64,000 nt of DNA from Cyrtodaria siliqua (lineage: Eukaryota; Mollusca; Bivalvia; Adapedonta; Hiatellidae), in the NCBI GenBank assembly GCA_037043455.1, contig JAWPHD010007107.1, positions 62,001-126,000 of the forward strand. Direction: 5' to 3'. This document shows positions 11,102 to 22,800 of this stretch, in pieces. The number at the start of each line of letters is the position of its first letter. The stretch's first letter is position 1. The position numbers and the translations under genes are program-made. The notes beneath the pieces are model-generated. The model searched no databases, had not been told where the DNA came from, and was given only the letters and a program-made list of their open reading frames with translations.

Positions 11102-11253
11102 ATTCTATGTAACCTTGGAAATTCGAGGATGAATTTCAATCTGTAGGCGGGGCGGGGTATGTCACGGTTCATATATATATCACAGTTAGATTGATGGTGC
11201 TTTGTTCGGCCGGTAAGCTCAGTCGGTAGAACATCGGAACGTTAGTCCCACGC
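11102..11253 (+). mobile_element. Gypsy internal remnant with polypurine tract, then start of 3' LTR
   Basis: Bases 11102-11159 lie between two LTR sequences and end in the purine-rich 'aggcggggcggggta' (11145-11159), the expected second-strand primer site. TGTCACGG restarts at 11160 and the LTR continues, with the tRNA-like A box, to about 11250, where it is cut off. The arrangement is LTR - 58 bp - LTR: nearly all of the element's interior has been deleted. Confidence 0.65.
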
Positions 11254-13240
11254 TGTCTAACCTAAAACGCGTCATATACGGACTAACGTTGAACTTACGG
11301 TTTTGCTAACCTTCCATTACCGGTATATTCTGTTGACAACGATCTGAGACACGTGAGTGAGGTATAAAAACCACTTTATTTGTATAGATATTTCCAAGTC
11401 TTTAGGATAAGATATAGTGAGTACGAGCCGGAAAGGACTGAAGTTTACTTCTAGTATGATTTTAGCCAAGAGTCCACTAATGTTTTTAATCATTCTTGAG
11501 AATGGACAACTTTCACCGTTTTCGGATGGTCAGGTCACGTATAAACCCCGACTATGTTTTACAGATTCAGTCCCTGCAAATGGTATTTTACTGATCATAC
11601 AATAAACACCTAAATAATAGAGTCAGAAACAGTAATTTTTTCAAAGAAAAGCATGATTATGGTGTTAATACAAAAATTGTCGAATGACGCGCTATGAAAC
11701 GGTACACAAAGTTTATAACGTATTATAAACGATTTAATTCATGAAAAAGCTGTTGGTGAAATGGAACAGAATGCATGTCCGTGTATCCGTGTACTACTTT
11801 TGCTTGTGTCTTGATATTAAATTGCTAAACATGTGCGTTATTTTTTATAGTCAATAGGTAGATACTAAATAATGTTTCGCTGTTTTATGTTGTAATACTG
11901 TTTTATATAGTTAGTCTCATCGACGCCGTTGAGTTCATCTGCGTGTCCTTGAACAAGACACATTTCCTTAGCCTCGACGGTACGGGATGGAGGTGGTGGG
12001 TTTGGGCGTGATCCGGGAAATCATGTGTATCGGTCGATATCCGAGCAATTTATCGACCAAAGTATTAATATATTCGTCAGTTAGTAGGGAATGTCTCCGG
12101 ATGAATATTTATATTTCCTCATCAACAATTATGAACAAGCAAAACAAGTTGCTTTGAACTTTTCAAATTATTACTATTACTGATAAAGTGCAAATATGCA
12201 AGTTTTGTAGAAAAAATAACTAAATCGTGTTTCCAGAACCATGCAGTTTTAATATTGACAATCATGACGGAACAAAAACGGTTCATGCAGCTTTGTTTCG
12301 GATGGCTAGTGGAATACACATAGTAGACACACACACACACATATCACTAGTTCAATGTTAAACCATAAGAGTCAGGGATGGTGGTGGATGAATGCAGTCA
12401 ACGGGTGCTAAAAGCGGTTGTGATATTTTGTCAACTGCTTATCTTCCATCTGCGATAAGCTGACAAAATAGAAACGCTTCTTCTTTTTTACCATACGTTT
12501 TAAGAACAGTCTTCTAGTTCTCAAACTGTCCCCCTTCCTGTGATAATTGACTTTCTTTACAGTCTTCCTGATCATTTACGGTTTGCGTTGAGGCATTTAC
12601 AAAGCGTGTAATCTCTATCTTAATTACTATGTTTTCCCATATGTCTTCAAAATGTTTTCGTTTTGGTTTTTATTTAAGTGAGTTGATTTACTTTCTTGTT
12701 GTACTTTGTAGTTTTCTTCTTTTATTAGATATGAGTAACAACTTGATGGAGTGCAATAGTAGAAGGAAGATTACTGGTAGTTCAGACTCAAAATAGCCAA
12801 AACTTGTGTAGACGACGACATTTTTTGTTTCTTTCCTCTCTCTATAGGACCAGAATACTTTTGCTCATATATAAAACAAAGCAACCTATATCTCAACTAA
12901 GGATAGCAAATTGATCAGCATGCTAAATGTTGCCTTTTTTTTGTGGTTGTGTTTTAGTTTTGTTGTTGTTTTTATTTTGTTGTTGTTGTTTTAATTCATT
13001 CTTTAAAGTTGTGCCACTCTTGTTTAGAGCATGGAAGCTTAGGTTTTCGCTCGATTTCCACAATGTCGTAACATCATTAACTAGCCTTATGGAAACATTA
13101 GAGATAGGTTCTCTTTAGCTTTGTTTTCCGCACAAGCCAATTTTCCTATTAACATAAGAATCAAGACGATGGATATGATATCATTGTTTCGATGCAAACA
13201 TATATTATTTCATTGGTATATACTGTTTTCATATTCAGTT
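11254..13240. other. No gene recognised
   Basis: Unique-looking AT-rich sequence with a poly-T/GTT-rich tract at about 12930-12990 and a short (CA)n at about 12326-12340. Open frames of 62-72 residues carry no recognisable domains. Confidence 0.4.
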
Positions 13241-14300
13241 CATTTTAGTTCTACGGGTCAAATGCTAGTCGAGCTTATGTCATGGCATTTGTCCGGGGTC
13301 CGTCCGGAGTTTATCTTGTTTACCCCCAATAACTTCAGTAAGTGGTTTCCAATTTTTACTTACGATTATTTGAAAAAACGAGTTACTGCCTTTAATTATG
13401 TCAAACTAAGGGAATTTCAGGTTGTTTACACAATAACTCCTGTTTTGGCCTCTGATTTCTTCTAAATTGTATTTGAAGGTTTGTAAGATATTTGATGAGT
13501 TCGATAAAGAGCAAAACTGAAACATGCGTTATGGTGTTATTGCCCTTGTTTATGTCAAAATAATAAAAGTTCGGATTGTTTACATAATGAACTGAGTCAA
13601 CTACTGATTTCCATGAACTATTTTGAGTTGAAGTTATGTTTTACTCCAGATTGTGAAAAACAGTAGAATTATATATATACGTATAAAATAAGAAAAGAAA
13701 TAACATCTTGTGTAGATAAAATATGGCCAATATACCCTTACAAAACTTTTGTGTGTTTTTGTTTTTTACATTTGAAATATTTGAAGGAGGGCAAACATCC
13801 CCCTTACCGTAAATCTTCCTTTATTTTGAGTTCAAATATGATTATTAAAAATACTTACCGAGTGTGTGTTTTTCCCGAAAAGTCTAATTTTGGCTATGGT
13901 TTCTGAAAAAAATAGAAATATGATTTTAAAAAAAATGAGTATTTCATAATCAATGATTAAAAAGTATTACCCTATTTTCAATTAAATTCGTGTACACATC
14001 TTAGTTAAATGATTTGAAATTGTGAGATTTTCTACATACAAAATATTCGAACTCTAGCTCTTAAAAGTTTCAGAAAATTTATTTTTTCGAAAACTGTTAC
14101 CCCAGGGTAACAATGAATCCGACCCCATGGTCACCATTAGAATAAACTTGACAGAAAACTATCAGCTAATTTTAGAAGCTAGCTCTTGTAGTTTCAGATA
14201 CGAAAATTAGTTTAAATTTTCCTTTGATACACGTACCTCTAGGTCAAACTGTGACCCTAACACGCTTAGTAACACTATAACAAACATAACAAGTTTGACA
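13240..14300. repeat. Degenerate tandem monomers, low confidence
   Basis: 'ttgtttac' followed by 'aataact' or similar recurs near 13317, 13424 and 13579. A second pair of related blocks ('agctctta/ttgtagtttcaga...gaccc') lies near 14050-14110 and 14180-14260. This resembles decayed copies of the 130-160 bp monomer arrays seen elsewhere. The 114-residue open frame at 13121-13465 runs into this material and resembles no protein I know. Confidence 0.35.
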
Positions 14301-15130
14301 TTAAGAGTACCTCCTTAAAATGGTCCGGTGCAAAGATAAAGGCCGCTGGGGTTCAAAAGCATGTTCTAGGTGTGTACCAAATATCACTCGTACCCTTGTG
14401 TCATCCCAATAAAACATAAAGTAACCAATGCAAGGTCATATCCTCTCAAAAACTAGGCAGCATTACTATGCAATATAAGTTTAACACAAATATGATCATG
14501 TATATTTGAATATAAACAATTGAAAATACAAATTGACTTGGCAGAAGCTAGGGCAACATGTTTACAAGAAAATAAATATTTTAAGGGCACAGCAAGACAA
14601 AAGTGACGACCACCAACAAACGTTACAGTACATTTTTTGTTAGACTAAAGTCACCTTATGGTCAACAGTCTGTCCGGTCATCGCACAATCAAAACGTTAA
14701 GCAAAGTTGTGATATGTAACTGGTTCAACCACAGTGCGTTGCAAAATGAAAACGTTTTAACGAATTTAAATAGGGTATGAAATTGATCGTAACCAAGCTT
14801 CTTACGAAGTTTGTAAATCGCGTCACCATAGTAATCAGGTTGTCATGGTCCTTGTCGCAGAAGAGTTATTAAATTACTTTTGTATACAATTTTGAAAAGG
14901 TTTGTAGAAGATACTGATAAGCTTTATAGTTATACAAAGGCTACAGATATTAAAGTCCTCAACTCCACTACAAGCCATAGCAAAGGCCCTTTTTGGCCTT
15001 TAGAGCTAACAAATCTGCAGCAAGAGGTACGAAGTGCTTACCCATAGGGATATCAAATATTTGACTTTAAAAACTAGTTCCATACATGACGAACATATTA
15101 TCTAATATGAAAAACTTCTAAGGTAAGTCC
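14300..15130 (-). mobile_element. Penelope-like element remnant with terminal repeat
   Basis: On the minus strand, RT sequence enters at about 15125 (a decayed LLDN-type segment, 'IPMG' motif at about 15045). It jumps over the missing YLDD region to the 'VEDFNI' motif (about 14970), then 'DLQTS' linker sequence to about 14700, and then runs into the PLE terminal repeat R at 14620-14300. The same order is seen on the plus strand at 53844-55105. Frames are broken throughout and the catalytic centre has been deleted. Confidence 0.7.
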
Positions 15131-16019
15131 ACATAGTCACGCCTGCTAAACGCAACTGTCTGTATCATCAGTCGAGCATCCAGTACATCATTATCGAAGC
15201 CATAACATAAGATATCGAGTAGTTTTCTTATATAATCATTTCATCAAAAATGTAAGTTCATAATTACACTTTTTTAATGCCTTATCATAATTCCGTCTGA
15301 TTGACTGTCGATACCCTGTGGTCATTTAGATAAATGCTTCGTTACTAATTATAATTAGTGCTTGATAGTAGTAAGCCTGTTGTAAGCAAAAGTAACAGTA
15401 ACGATGGAATAAGAACTGCCCACACACACTGTTTTAAGAATGTCCCGTAGAATACAAATGGAACAAGAGCATTAGTATAGAAATTAAATATGAATGTATT
15501 CACAAGCACTAATCACTCGTTATGGTCCGGGATATGAGATTACATTTTTATGAATTTAATTGGATATTTTGCTATTCCCATCTTTTATCTATAGAAGGCT
15601 TTTTTTGATGATGGACACCGCTGGAAAAATCATAACAAATACTCCTTTATTTACTTCCCTACACCCTCCCCATTCCTCAGATGAAAGAAGTTTCATTCCT
15701 TCCTTCCTTCCTTACCAACACCCCACCCGTAACTAGATATCCCCACTCAACCTAAGGAACGCATCTTTTGAAGAAGACCCCACGGAGATCTATCTGTCAG
15801 TCAGTTTTATTGACGTTAAAAATTAATATTTCATGCATTCGAATATTTGAAGATGTGATATAACCCTTACAATTCTGGTTACGTGATATTGAATTGGTGA
15901 TAACAGTCATTCGAATATGTACTATCACATATGTGTATAATGAGGTAAAACACAAATGTCTTTGTTAAAATCCCAGATTTGTTGGTGTTGGTTAATTTGT
16001 TCTTGTGTATTGATTTGAT
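15131..16019. other. No gene recognised; CCTT microsatellite
   Basis: AT-rich sequence with a short (ttcc)n tract at about 15688-15712. No coding signal. Confidence 0.4.
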
Positions 16020-17050
16020 TTAAACATATTTTATTGCCATATATGTACTAGTACAATGCAATCGGGTCGGGCCACAAGTGCTACCCACATTAGTTACGGC
16101 CCTTCCCTACAATGTAGTTTTAACAAATATAATGAATGGCAATTGCTATTAACAAGTATCAATAAACTGGATTAACTACAACATGATATGTAGTAGAAGA
16201 TGTTAAGATAATAAGAAAATAGAAAAAAAAGAAAAAATTAAAGAAAAAGTAGAAGTGGAAGAAAGAATAATGCAACACATGTAACATTGCTCGGGTTGAT
16301 TAGACAGATAAAATGTAATGGCAAACTTAAGTAAATCGATGACTATCTCTAATAAAGTTTTGAACAGAATTAAAAATCAAACCATTTTCTTGTGTTGTAA
16401 GATCTAACCTTCCAAACAATAATGTATTTGAGCTTAAAGGATGAAACGAACGTGTTGACTGGAAGAGTTCGAGTCTTTCAACATTGAATTGCATACATTC
16501 AAAGAAGAAATGATTTGCATCTTCATTACCTTGACCGCAAATGCATTGAGGCAATTCGCGTAAATGATTTTGAAAAAGATCATTATTGGGGTTACTACAT
16601 GAATTTCTTATCCTAGCATGCATAACAGAAAAAAAACGTACACCAGAAAAGTAAAAACTAGGAACATTTGTATTAGTAAACATTATTCGCATAAGCTGAC
16701 CTTTGAATGTGTTTAATGAGCCTGAATTTCATATATCTAAAGGTAAATCATTCCAGAGTTTCATAGCTGATGGAATAAATGAATTCATAAAAATAGTGGT
16801 TCTAACTGGTCTGCGAGAAATTTTCTGCGTTCCTAAGGGGATATGGAGTATCTTCCGCTACGGTTCTTGGCAGTAGATTTGCCAGGTATTCAGGCACTGT
16901 TCCGTTTTTCATTTTATATACAACACAAAGTTTTTGGAACTTACGCCGTTCTAATAACGTTAACCATCCTAATTCATTTATTAAATTAACAATAGATACC
17001 GAACGGGTAAGACCGCGACTCATTATAATGGAGCGTATGCGTACTTTAAC
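16020..17050 (-). mobile_element. CR1/Jockey-type LINE, 3' end only
   Basis: A 5'-truncated LINE on the minus strand. The coding end (17023-16327) is followed by about 300 bp of 3' UTR and an AATAAA-type signal ('ggcaataaaatatgttt') near 16045-16025, where homology-like structure stops. It lies immediately beside the start of the tandem-core element at 17171. Confidence 0.75.
16327..17023 (-). pseudogene. LINE RT C-terminus with zinc-finger-like tail
   Basis: Read from 17023: 'ELGWLTLLERRKFQKL', 'MKNGTVPEYLANLLP' and 'YPLRN', the thumb/connection region of CR1/Jockey-type RTs. After a frameshift near 16805 the frame gives 'MNSFIPSAMKLWNDLPLDI', one stop near 16730, then a C-terminal segment with 'MHARIRNSC', 'CICGQGNEDANHFFFEC' (C-x-C...H...C, about 16490-16545) and stop at 16327. 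The reverse transcriptase palm is absent, so this is inactive. One frameshift and one stop over about 230 codons indicate moderate age. Confidence 0.8.
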
Positions 17051-17170
17051 TTACAACAAAACTATCTAGAGGGTGCAATACGAAAGACAGTCAAATGATT
17101 GTTATTGATATTATTTCTGCATACTCTTATCCATTTTTACATTGTTCACATTCGTAGTCATATTTATAAA

Positions 17171-18465
17171 CAAGAGGCTCAAGAGGGCATGTGGACGTCC
17201 ACATGCTAAAATGGCTATTCTATCAAGGGTTGTCGTCATAAAATTTCCATCAGTACTTCTTTTACAAAATTGCGATGCCTTACTCATAACAAGGGTTATT
17301 TGAGGAATATTTTTTTTATTTTTAGTTACAATGGCATTGATCCTAACAAACCAAACGCAATCACAACCTTGCTTTCCATATAAGATACCTACCAAGAAAG
17401 TTTCATCGTAATACCTCACTCCTAATAAAAGTTATTAAGAGGAAACCATTGTCTGTTTTTAGTAACAGCGACCTTGACCTTGAACCCAGTGGCCCCAAAA
17501 TACATCTTCATTTCCAGATAACTACCTACCCAGCAACCTTTGTCGCAATACCTCACTCCTAACAACAGTTACTGAGCCGAAACCATTTTTTATTTTTAAT
17601 AACCGTGACCTTGATACCAGTAGCCCCATATACAATCCAACCTCTCTTTTCCATATAAGCTACCTACCCTGCACGTTTATCGCAATACATAAGTCCTAAC
17701 AAAGGTTACTGAGCGGAAACCTTATTTCTATCAGTAACCCCAAAAGCAGCCAAAACCTTCTATTTCGTATATGCTATATACACAGCAAAATTTGTCGCAA
17801 TACCTTACTCCAAAAAAATGTTATTGAGGTGAAACCGTTTTTATATTTTTTAGTAACAGCGATCTTGACCTAGACCCCAGCGAAGCCAAATGCAATCCCA
17901 ACCTTTCTGTCCATATAAACTACCTACCCAGCAAGTTTCGTTCGTCGCAATACCCTACTTCTAACGAAAGTTACTGTGCAGAAACCATTTTTCTATATTT
18001 AGTTACAGCGAGCTTGACCTTGATTCCAGTAGCTCCATATGCAAATATCAACCTTCCTTTCCATATAAGCTACCTACACGGCAAGTTTCGTGGCAATACC
18101 ACATTCCAAACAAAAGTTATTGAGCGGAAATCATGCATCTGACGCCACACACACGCCCGCCCGCCAAACGACATATTGCAAACTAAAAACTCCAAACGAA
18201 AATCTGGTTAAAGAAAACAAAAACACTAAAACAAAAAACAAAATTAACAATTTAACAACCAAAAAGAAAATTACTATTACTGTTCCGATATGGTTAGTTT
18301 TTGAACTCGTCCGAGCTTTCATTGATATCAAAGTACTAAAAGTTTGGTAATGAAGATCATATCGCGCAAACAAGCCAAAAGTTAACGGACGACGGACGAA
18401 CGGACGACGGCAACTCGCCATCCCATAACCTCTACTGGCATTCGGCCTTCGACCAGTAGAGCTAA
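17171..18465 (+). mobile_element. Tandem-core HINE/pearl-like element 1
   Basis: Starts 'caagaggctcaagagggc' and is followed at 17187-17206 by a perfect 20-bp palindrome. The core (about 17285-18135) is about six degenerate 135-150 bp monomers, each with 'gcaatacctcactcctaa', 'gttactgagcggaaacc' and 'gaccttgacc'. The 3' end (18370-18465) reads 'gttaacggacgacggacg', then a hairpin (ctctactgg 18430-18438 / ccagtagag 18453-18461), then CTAA. A 3' hairpin followed by CTRR is the Helitron/Helentron hallmark. Conserved ends around a tandem core fit the bivalve 'pearl' and HINE elements. No protein is encoded. Confidence 0.7.
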
Positions 18466-19100
18466 GAATCAATATTTCATTCATTAAAACACGAACTAGG
18501 GTATATTTATAGAAAGACATAATATGAATGGGTTATAGTCTACATTTATATGCGGAGAGGTATGAGTTGATGGCTAAGTCTATTGTGTCACTGCTACATC
18601 ACCTCTTTTGGAAATGTACAGACATGTACTTTCAAAACAAACAACATTTGTCTCTTATCATCGATGGTGAAATAAACTCAGAAAATACTTCATCGTCCTG
18701 ACTATTAAGAATAATGGTAAATCCATAATAGAACGAAATTTCGTCGATATCAAATTAAAACGTGCAAATCTCGGGTTAAATCTCAAAGTTAAAATTTTGG
18801 GTTTCGAAAATTATCGTGCAAACACATTAGCTGTGGTATGGCTAGAAACATGTCTTCAGAAGACAGTCCGATGCCTATCGTTGGTTATTTATTTTGTTAT
18901 ATCTTGCGTTATGGATTTAGTGATATTAATACTGCATATTCGTATTCGTTTGTTACGTTTGTAAGTTTGATTGTTAAGTTATCTGTTATAAATATACAAA
19001 ATCCTGTGCAAAAATCTATTTAACACACTATCTACAAGTTACATAAAGACAAACTTATGACTTGACCTATACATAAAATGACCGTGTAGGAAATTTACAA
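18466..19100. other. No gene recognised
   Basis: AT-rich flanking sequence. A 129-residue minus-strand open frame ending at 18131 is the shadow of the repeat terminus and carries no domain. Confidence 0.4.
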
Positions 19101-19154
19101 AGTCTCCTTTAAACATTTTGTATACTCGTACATAGTAAGAAAGATAAGAATATC

Positions 19155-19200
19155 GGACAGGGAAAGCAGCATTCAAGGACGACAGTCAACATACATACCA
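19155..19200 (-). repeat. Fragment of PLE terminal repeat end
   Basis: 'agggaaagcagcattcaagg' plus 'acgacagtcaac' matches the outer end of terminal repeat R (compare 40160-40190). Confidence 0.55.
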
Positions 19201-19464
19201 ATACATACCAATAGTTTATTATTGAAACATTAAGTAAGTTGTTTTGTTTTCCATATAAAAAAATGAGATACTTTTTCAATGGGGGATGCATTATGGTCCA
19301 TATTGACATACACGAGAGTAAAAGAGTTTTCTTGCATCGCGGATAAGACTATCCACGTTTTACATGGGGGATGGAAAGTATTTTCTTGCATACCGGACAA
19401 GGATATTCGTCATTTTACAGGAGCTAGATTTTTCTATCCCACCGTAGGGTCGAGGTTTAATTTG

Positions 19465-19960
19465 CGCGCATCAACATCCGGTATGCAGGACAACATGCAA
19501 AACGTTAGTAGCTGACGGCGTCAACGCACAATATGTCTCTGATATGCAAGAAAAGAATCTGTCATGGGTATTTGGTTCAGATAGAGAAATCCAACCCTCG
19601 GTATAAGTGTTTTAATCGGACCTCGGTAGAGCCTCGGCTCCGATAAAAACACTTATGCCTCGTGTTGGATTTCCCTATCTTTACCGGATACCCATAAAAT
19701 ATTCTTATAATCTTTATGGGTAAAGATAAAAGTCACGCGCGCACCAACATCCGGTATGCAGGAAAACATGCATAACTATAGTAGCTGGCGGTGTCAACGC
19801 GCAACATGTCTCTGATATGCAAGAAAAAAATCTACCATGGTAATTCCAACCCTCGGTATAAGTGTTTCGGTTCCGATAAAAATACTTATATTCCCTATCT
19901 TCACCGGATACCCATGAAAGATTCTTATAATCTCCCATGTTTTCTATGGTACGGTCCTGT
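19465..19960. repeat. ~270-bp tandem duplication containing a fold-back unit
   Basis: The block starting 'gcatcaacatccggtatgca' (about 19468) is repeated from about 19743 ('gcaccaacatccggtatgca'). Both copies run through 'gtctctgatatgcaagaaa' and 'ccaaccctcggtataagtgt' to 'ccggatacccat'. The second copy has lost most of the left arm of the palindrome. Confidence 0.8.
19553..19706. mobile_element. Fold-back element (long inverted repeat)
   Basis: The two strongest arms, 19579-19620 and 19639-19680, are 42 bp each and nearly perfect inverted repeats around an 18-base loop. Weaker pairing extends outward to about 19553 and 19706. The whole can form a hairpin of about 65-70 bp stem. No coding sequence. 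Fold-back MITEs have this structure; a target-site duplication could not be defined. Confidence 0.7.
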
Positions 19961-20745
19961 GTGTAATTTCGACATTGCCTCTTAAAGACATCTAGGGATA
20001 TTTCACTAACAAATAAAATAACATGTATCTTTTATAAACGATGATGAACTAATCTCGTAATTTACGGCGTTTCTGTACATCATCTGCCGGACTATCATGC
20101 ATTAGTCACTTACATACAAGCAAATGTCAGTAAAAATATTACAATAGCAGTAATAACCAAGCACTAGTCACTAGTCAACGTGTGTTTTTATTTAAATACT
20201 GTTCCATAGCTGTTTTTAAGCTTGAGATCAAGCTGATTTTAGACGATTCTGAGAGCGTGTTATATTACAATTACGTTCGAGCACAATAAAAAGATTTTCA
20301 GAGAAACCATTCCGCCGATTGTGAACTTCCTTATATCATAAGGCATTAAAAAGGTGTCGAACAATAAATTTACATTTGTTAAAATATGATTTATATAATA
20401 AAACAACTCGATTTCTTACTTTGACAATGTATTTTATGGCTCCACTAATGATTTACCAGCTCCACTCGTGGTGAAGATAGCTGTACAGTGAGTACGTTAG
20501 CACGCGTGACAGTGCAATTGTCAAAATTGCCGTTCGTTACTGTTACAGGTCAAATAAAAGAAAAAAGTTTGCAATAAGCTTCTCTTGATGCGTCTGCGTG
20601 GTAAGGTTGTATATAGCTTATATAGTAATAACTAGTTATAGATAAAGCTTGACGCCTATTGCAAATTGTAGTAAGAACGTTTCCTGAATTTTGTGTTTAC
20701 CAAAGTAAATTATTCCCAGCGTTGCCATAAGCTTAAGCACAAAAT
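19961..20745. other. No gene recognised
   Basis: AT-rich sequence between the fold-back element and the minisatellite. No motif seen. Confidence 0.4.
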
Positions 20746-20746
20746 T

Positions 20747-21785
20747 ATTTTACTTGATCTTTAAGCCAGTAAGACAAGAACTGTATTTTCTCAAATATAT
20801 CAATTAAATTCTCAAAACGGTTAAGCCAGTAAGACAAGAACTGTATTTTCTCAAATATTTCAATTAAATTCTCAAAACGGTTTAGCCAGTAAGACAAGAA
20901 CTGTATTTTCTCAAATATTTCAATTAAAATTCTCAAAACGGTTTAGCCAGTACGACAAGAACTGTATTTTCTCAAATATTTCAATTAAATTCTCAAACGG
21001 TTTAGCCAGTAAGACAAGAACTGTATTTTCTCAAATATTTCAATTAAAATTCTCAAAACGGTTTAGCCAGTAAGACAAGTACTGTATTTTCTCAAATATT
21101 TCAATTAAATTCTCAAAACGGTTTAGCCAGTAAGACAAGAACTGTTTTCTCAAATATTTCAATTAAATTCTCAAAACGGTTTAGCCAGTAAGACAAGAAC
21201 TGTATTTTCTCAAATATTTCAATTAAAATTCTCAAAACGGTTTTAGCCAGTAAGACAAGAACTGTATTTTCTCAAATATTTCAATTAAATTCTCAAAACG
21301 GTTTAGCCAGTAAGACAAGAACTGTATTTTCTCAAACATTTCAATTAAAATTCTCAAAACGGTTTAGCTAGTAAGACAAGAACTGTATTTTCTCAAATAT
21401 TTCAATTAAATTCTCAAAACGGTTTAGCCAGTAAGACAAGAACTGTATTTTCTCAAATATTTCAATTAAATTCTCAAAACGGTTTAGCCAGTAAGACAAG
21501 AACTGTGTTTTCTCAAATATTTCAATTATATACTCAAAACGGTTTAGCCAGTAAGACAAGAACTGTATTTTCTCAAATATTTCAATTAAATTCTCAAAAC
21601 GGTTTAGCCAGTAAGACAAGAACTGTGTTTTCTCAAATATTTCAATTAAATTCTCAAAACGGTTTAGCCAGTAAGACAAGAACTGTATTTTCTCAAATAT
21701 TCAATTAAATTCCCATAACGGTTTAGCCAATATGACAAGAACTGTATTTTCTCAAATATTTCATTAAATTCTCAAAACGGTTTAT
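20747..21785. repeat. 60-bp minisatellite, 17 copies
   Basis: Head-to-tail array of a unit containing 'gccagtaagacaagaactgt' and 'ctcaaatatttcaattaaat'. Unit starts fall every 59-62 bp from 20761 to 21721, giving 17 copies with very low divergence. Because 60 is divisible by three, both strands give repetitive open frames (a 20-residue period on the minus strand containing FENLIEIFEK). One-base indels in several units break these frames, so coding is unlikely. Confidence 0.97.
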
Positions 21786-22195
21786 ACATAACAAGGATTT
21801 TTGATTTCAAAAACCTTGTAAATAAGGAATACTGCAGTTGCTATCACATAATTTAAATGACGACCCCAAGCTTGCTTCCGTAAATGAAATGTACGTGCTT
21901 TACTGTTTTTGTTCATGGTCAATGACGTTATGTGATTTATTTATAGTGAATATTTCATTTAGCTATACCTTAGATACTTTTCAATATAGTAATGCTTCTA
22001 CACACGTTAAGCTCTTTTGCTATGTATTCAACCAGTGCAAAATCCTGGAACGACCTACAGTACAGTAACTATGAAAATGCACCGACTTGCACTTGAATAC
22101 ACTGCCACTTCATACAATATTTCATAACATTTAAGCTATCCTTGAATATATGTATATATCCCACGTAGGGCAGGTTAGTTAAATCGGGGAAATCA
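21786..22195. other. No gene recognised
   Basis: Flank of the minisatellite. The 76-residue open frame at 21838 has no recognisable domain. Confidence 0.4.
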
Positions 22196-22800
22196 TTGGG
22201 TAATTGGTAAGCTAGCATGTGTTTCTCATTAAAACTATCCGTACATGATGTGATGGTACGGTTTTCTTCTAAACAACGCGCATTTTTACATTCAATTAAC
22301 CTTTTGATCTTGATTTCGACATCTTGTATATGCCATATAAATTCACTAAAATATCTCCAGATGTATAGATGATATTTGTTTTTTTGGAGTGAATAACAGA
22401 TTTTATTTCATCGAGAAGTGTGAAAAGTTCATATTTTCACGAATGCGAAGCAGGACAAAACAACAAGTTTTCTTTTTATTTTATGCTTTATACAAAGTGA
22501 ACTGCAGTATGCATAAAAATAAATAAAAATGTGACGACGCCAGTGGCTTAATATGATAAAATCATTATTTTTAACATGATCACATTTTGCGTCATTACCA
22601 CAAAAAAAACACGTCATCTCTGTATGTCCTCAACATAGGTCAAATTTAAAATAATTTATTTAAAGCACTCTTTCTTACAATTGTTTTAGTACATAATAAT
22701 GTTTGTTATAAAAATAGTATGAACGGGGACATTTGGAAATCGCCGAACACGATAAATATCCAGAACTGGTTGTCCCAATACTTTAACTTTTGCAATACAT
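22195..22800 (+). repeat. Dispersed repeat family B, copy 1
   Basis: Collinear with 36245-36735. Shared blocks are 'ggtaagcta..gtttctcatt', 'gcatttttacattcaatt', 'acatgatcacattttgcgtc', 'ctctgtatgtcctcaaca' and 'tttatttaaagcactctttc'. The order is kept with indels, so this is an old duplicated or dispersed element. No coding capacity. Confidence 0.75.

Noticed and set aside
13121..13465. 114-residue ORF as a gene
   Set aside because: No recognisable domain; overlaps degenerate monomer-like sequence.
14300..15200. Hammerhead ribozyme in PLE sequences
   Set aside because: PLEs often carry one, so ctgatga...gaaac cores were looked for by eye; ctgatga-like strings were found but without the GAAA partner at suitable spacing.
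18131..18520. 129-residue minus-strand ORF
   Set aside because: Covers the terminal region of the tandem-core element; low-complexity and without a domain.
20745..21708. Repetitive open reading frames on both strands across the minisatellite
   Set aside because: They follow from a 60-bp unit divisible by three, break at single-base indels between units, and resemble no known protein.
20747..21785. CRISPR-like array
   Set aside because: Units are contiguous 60-bp copies without unique spacers, in a eukaryotic context.
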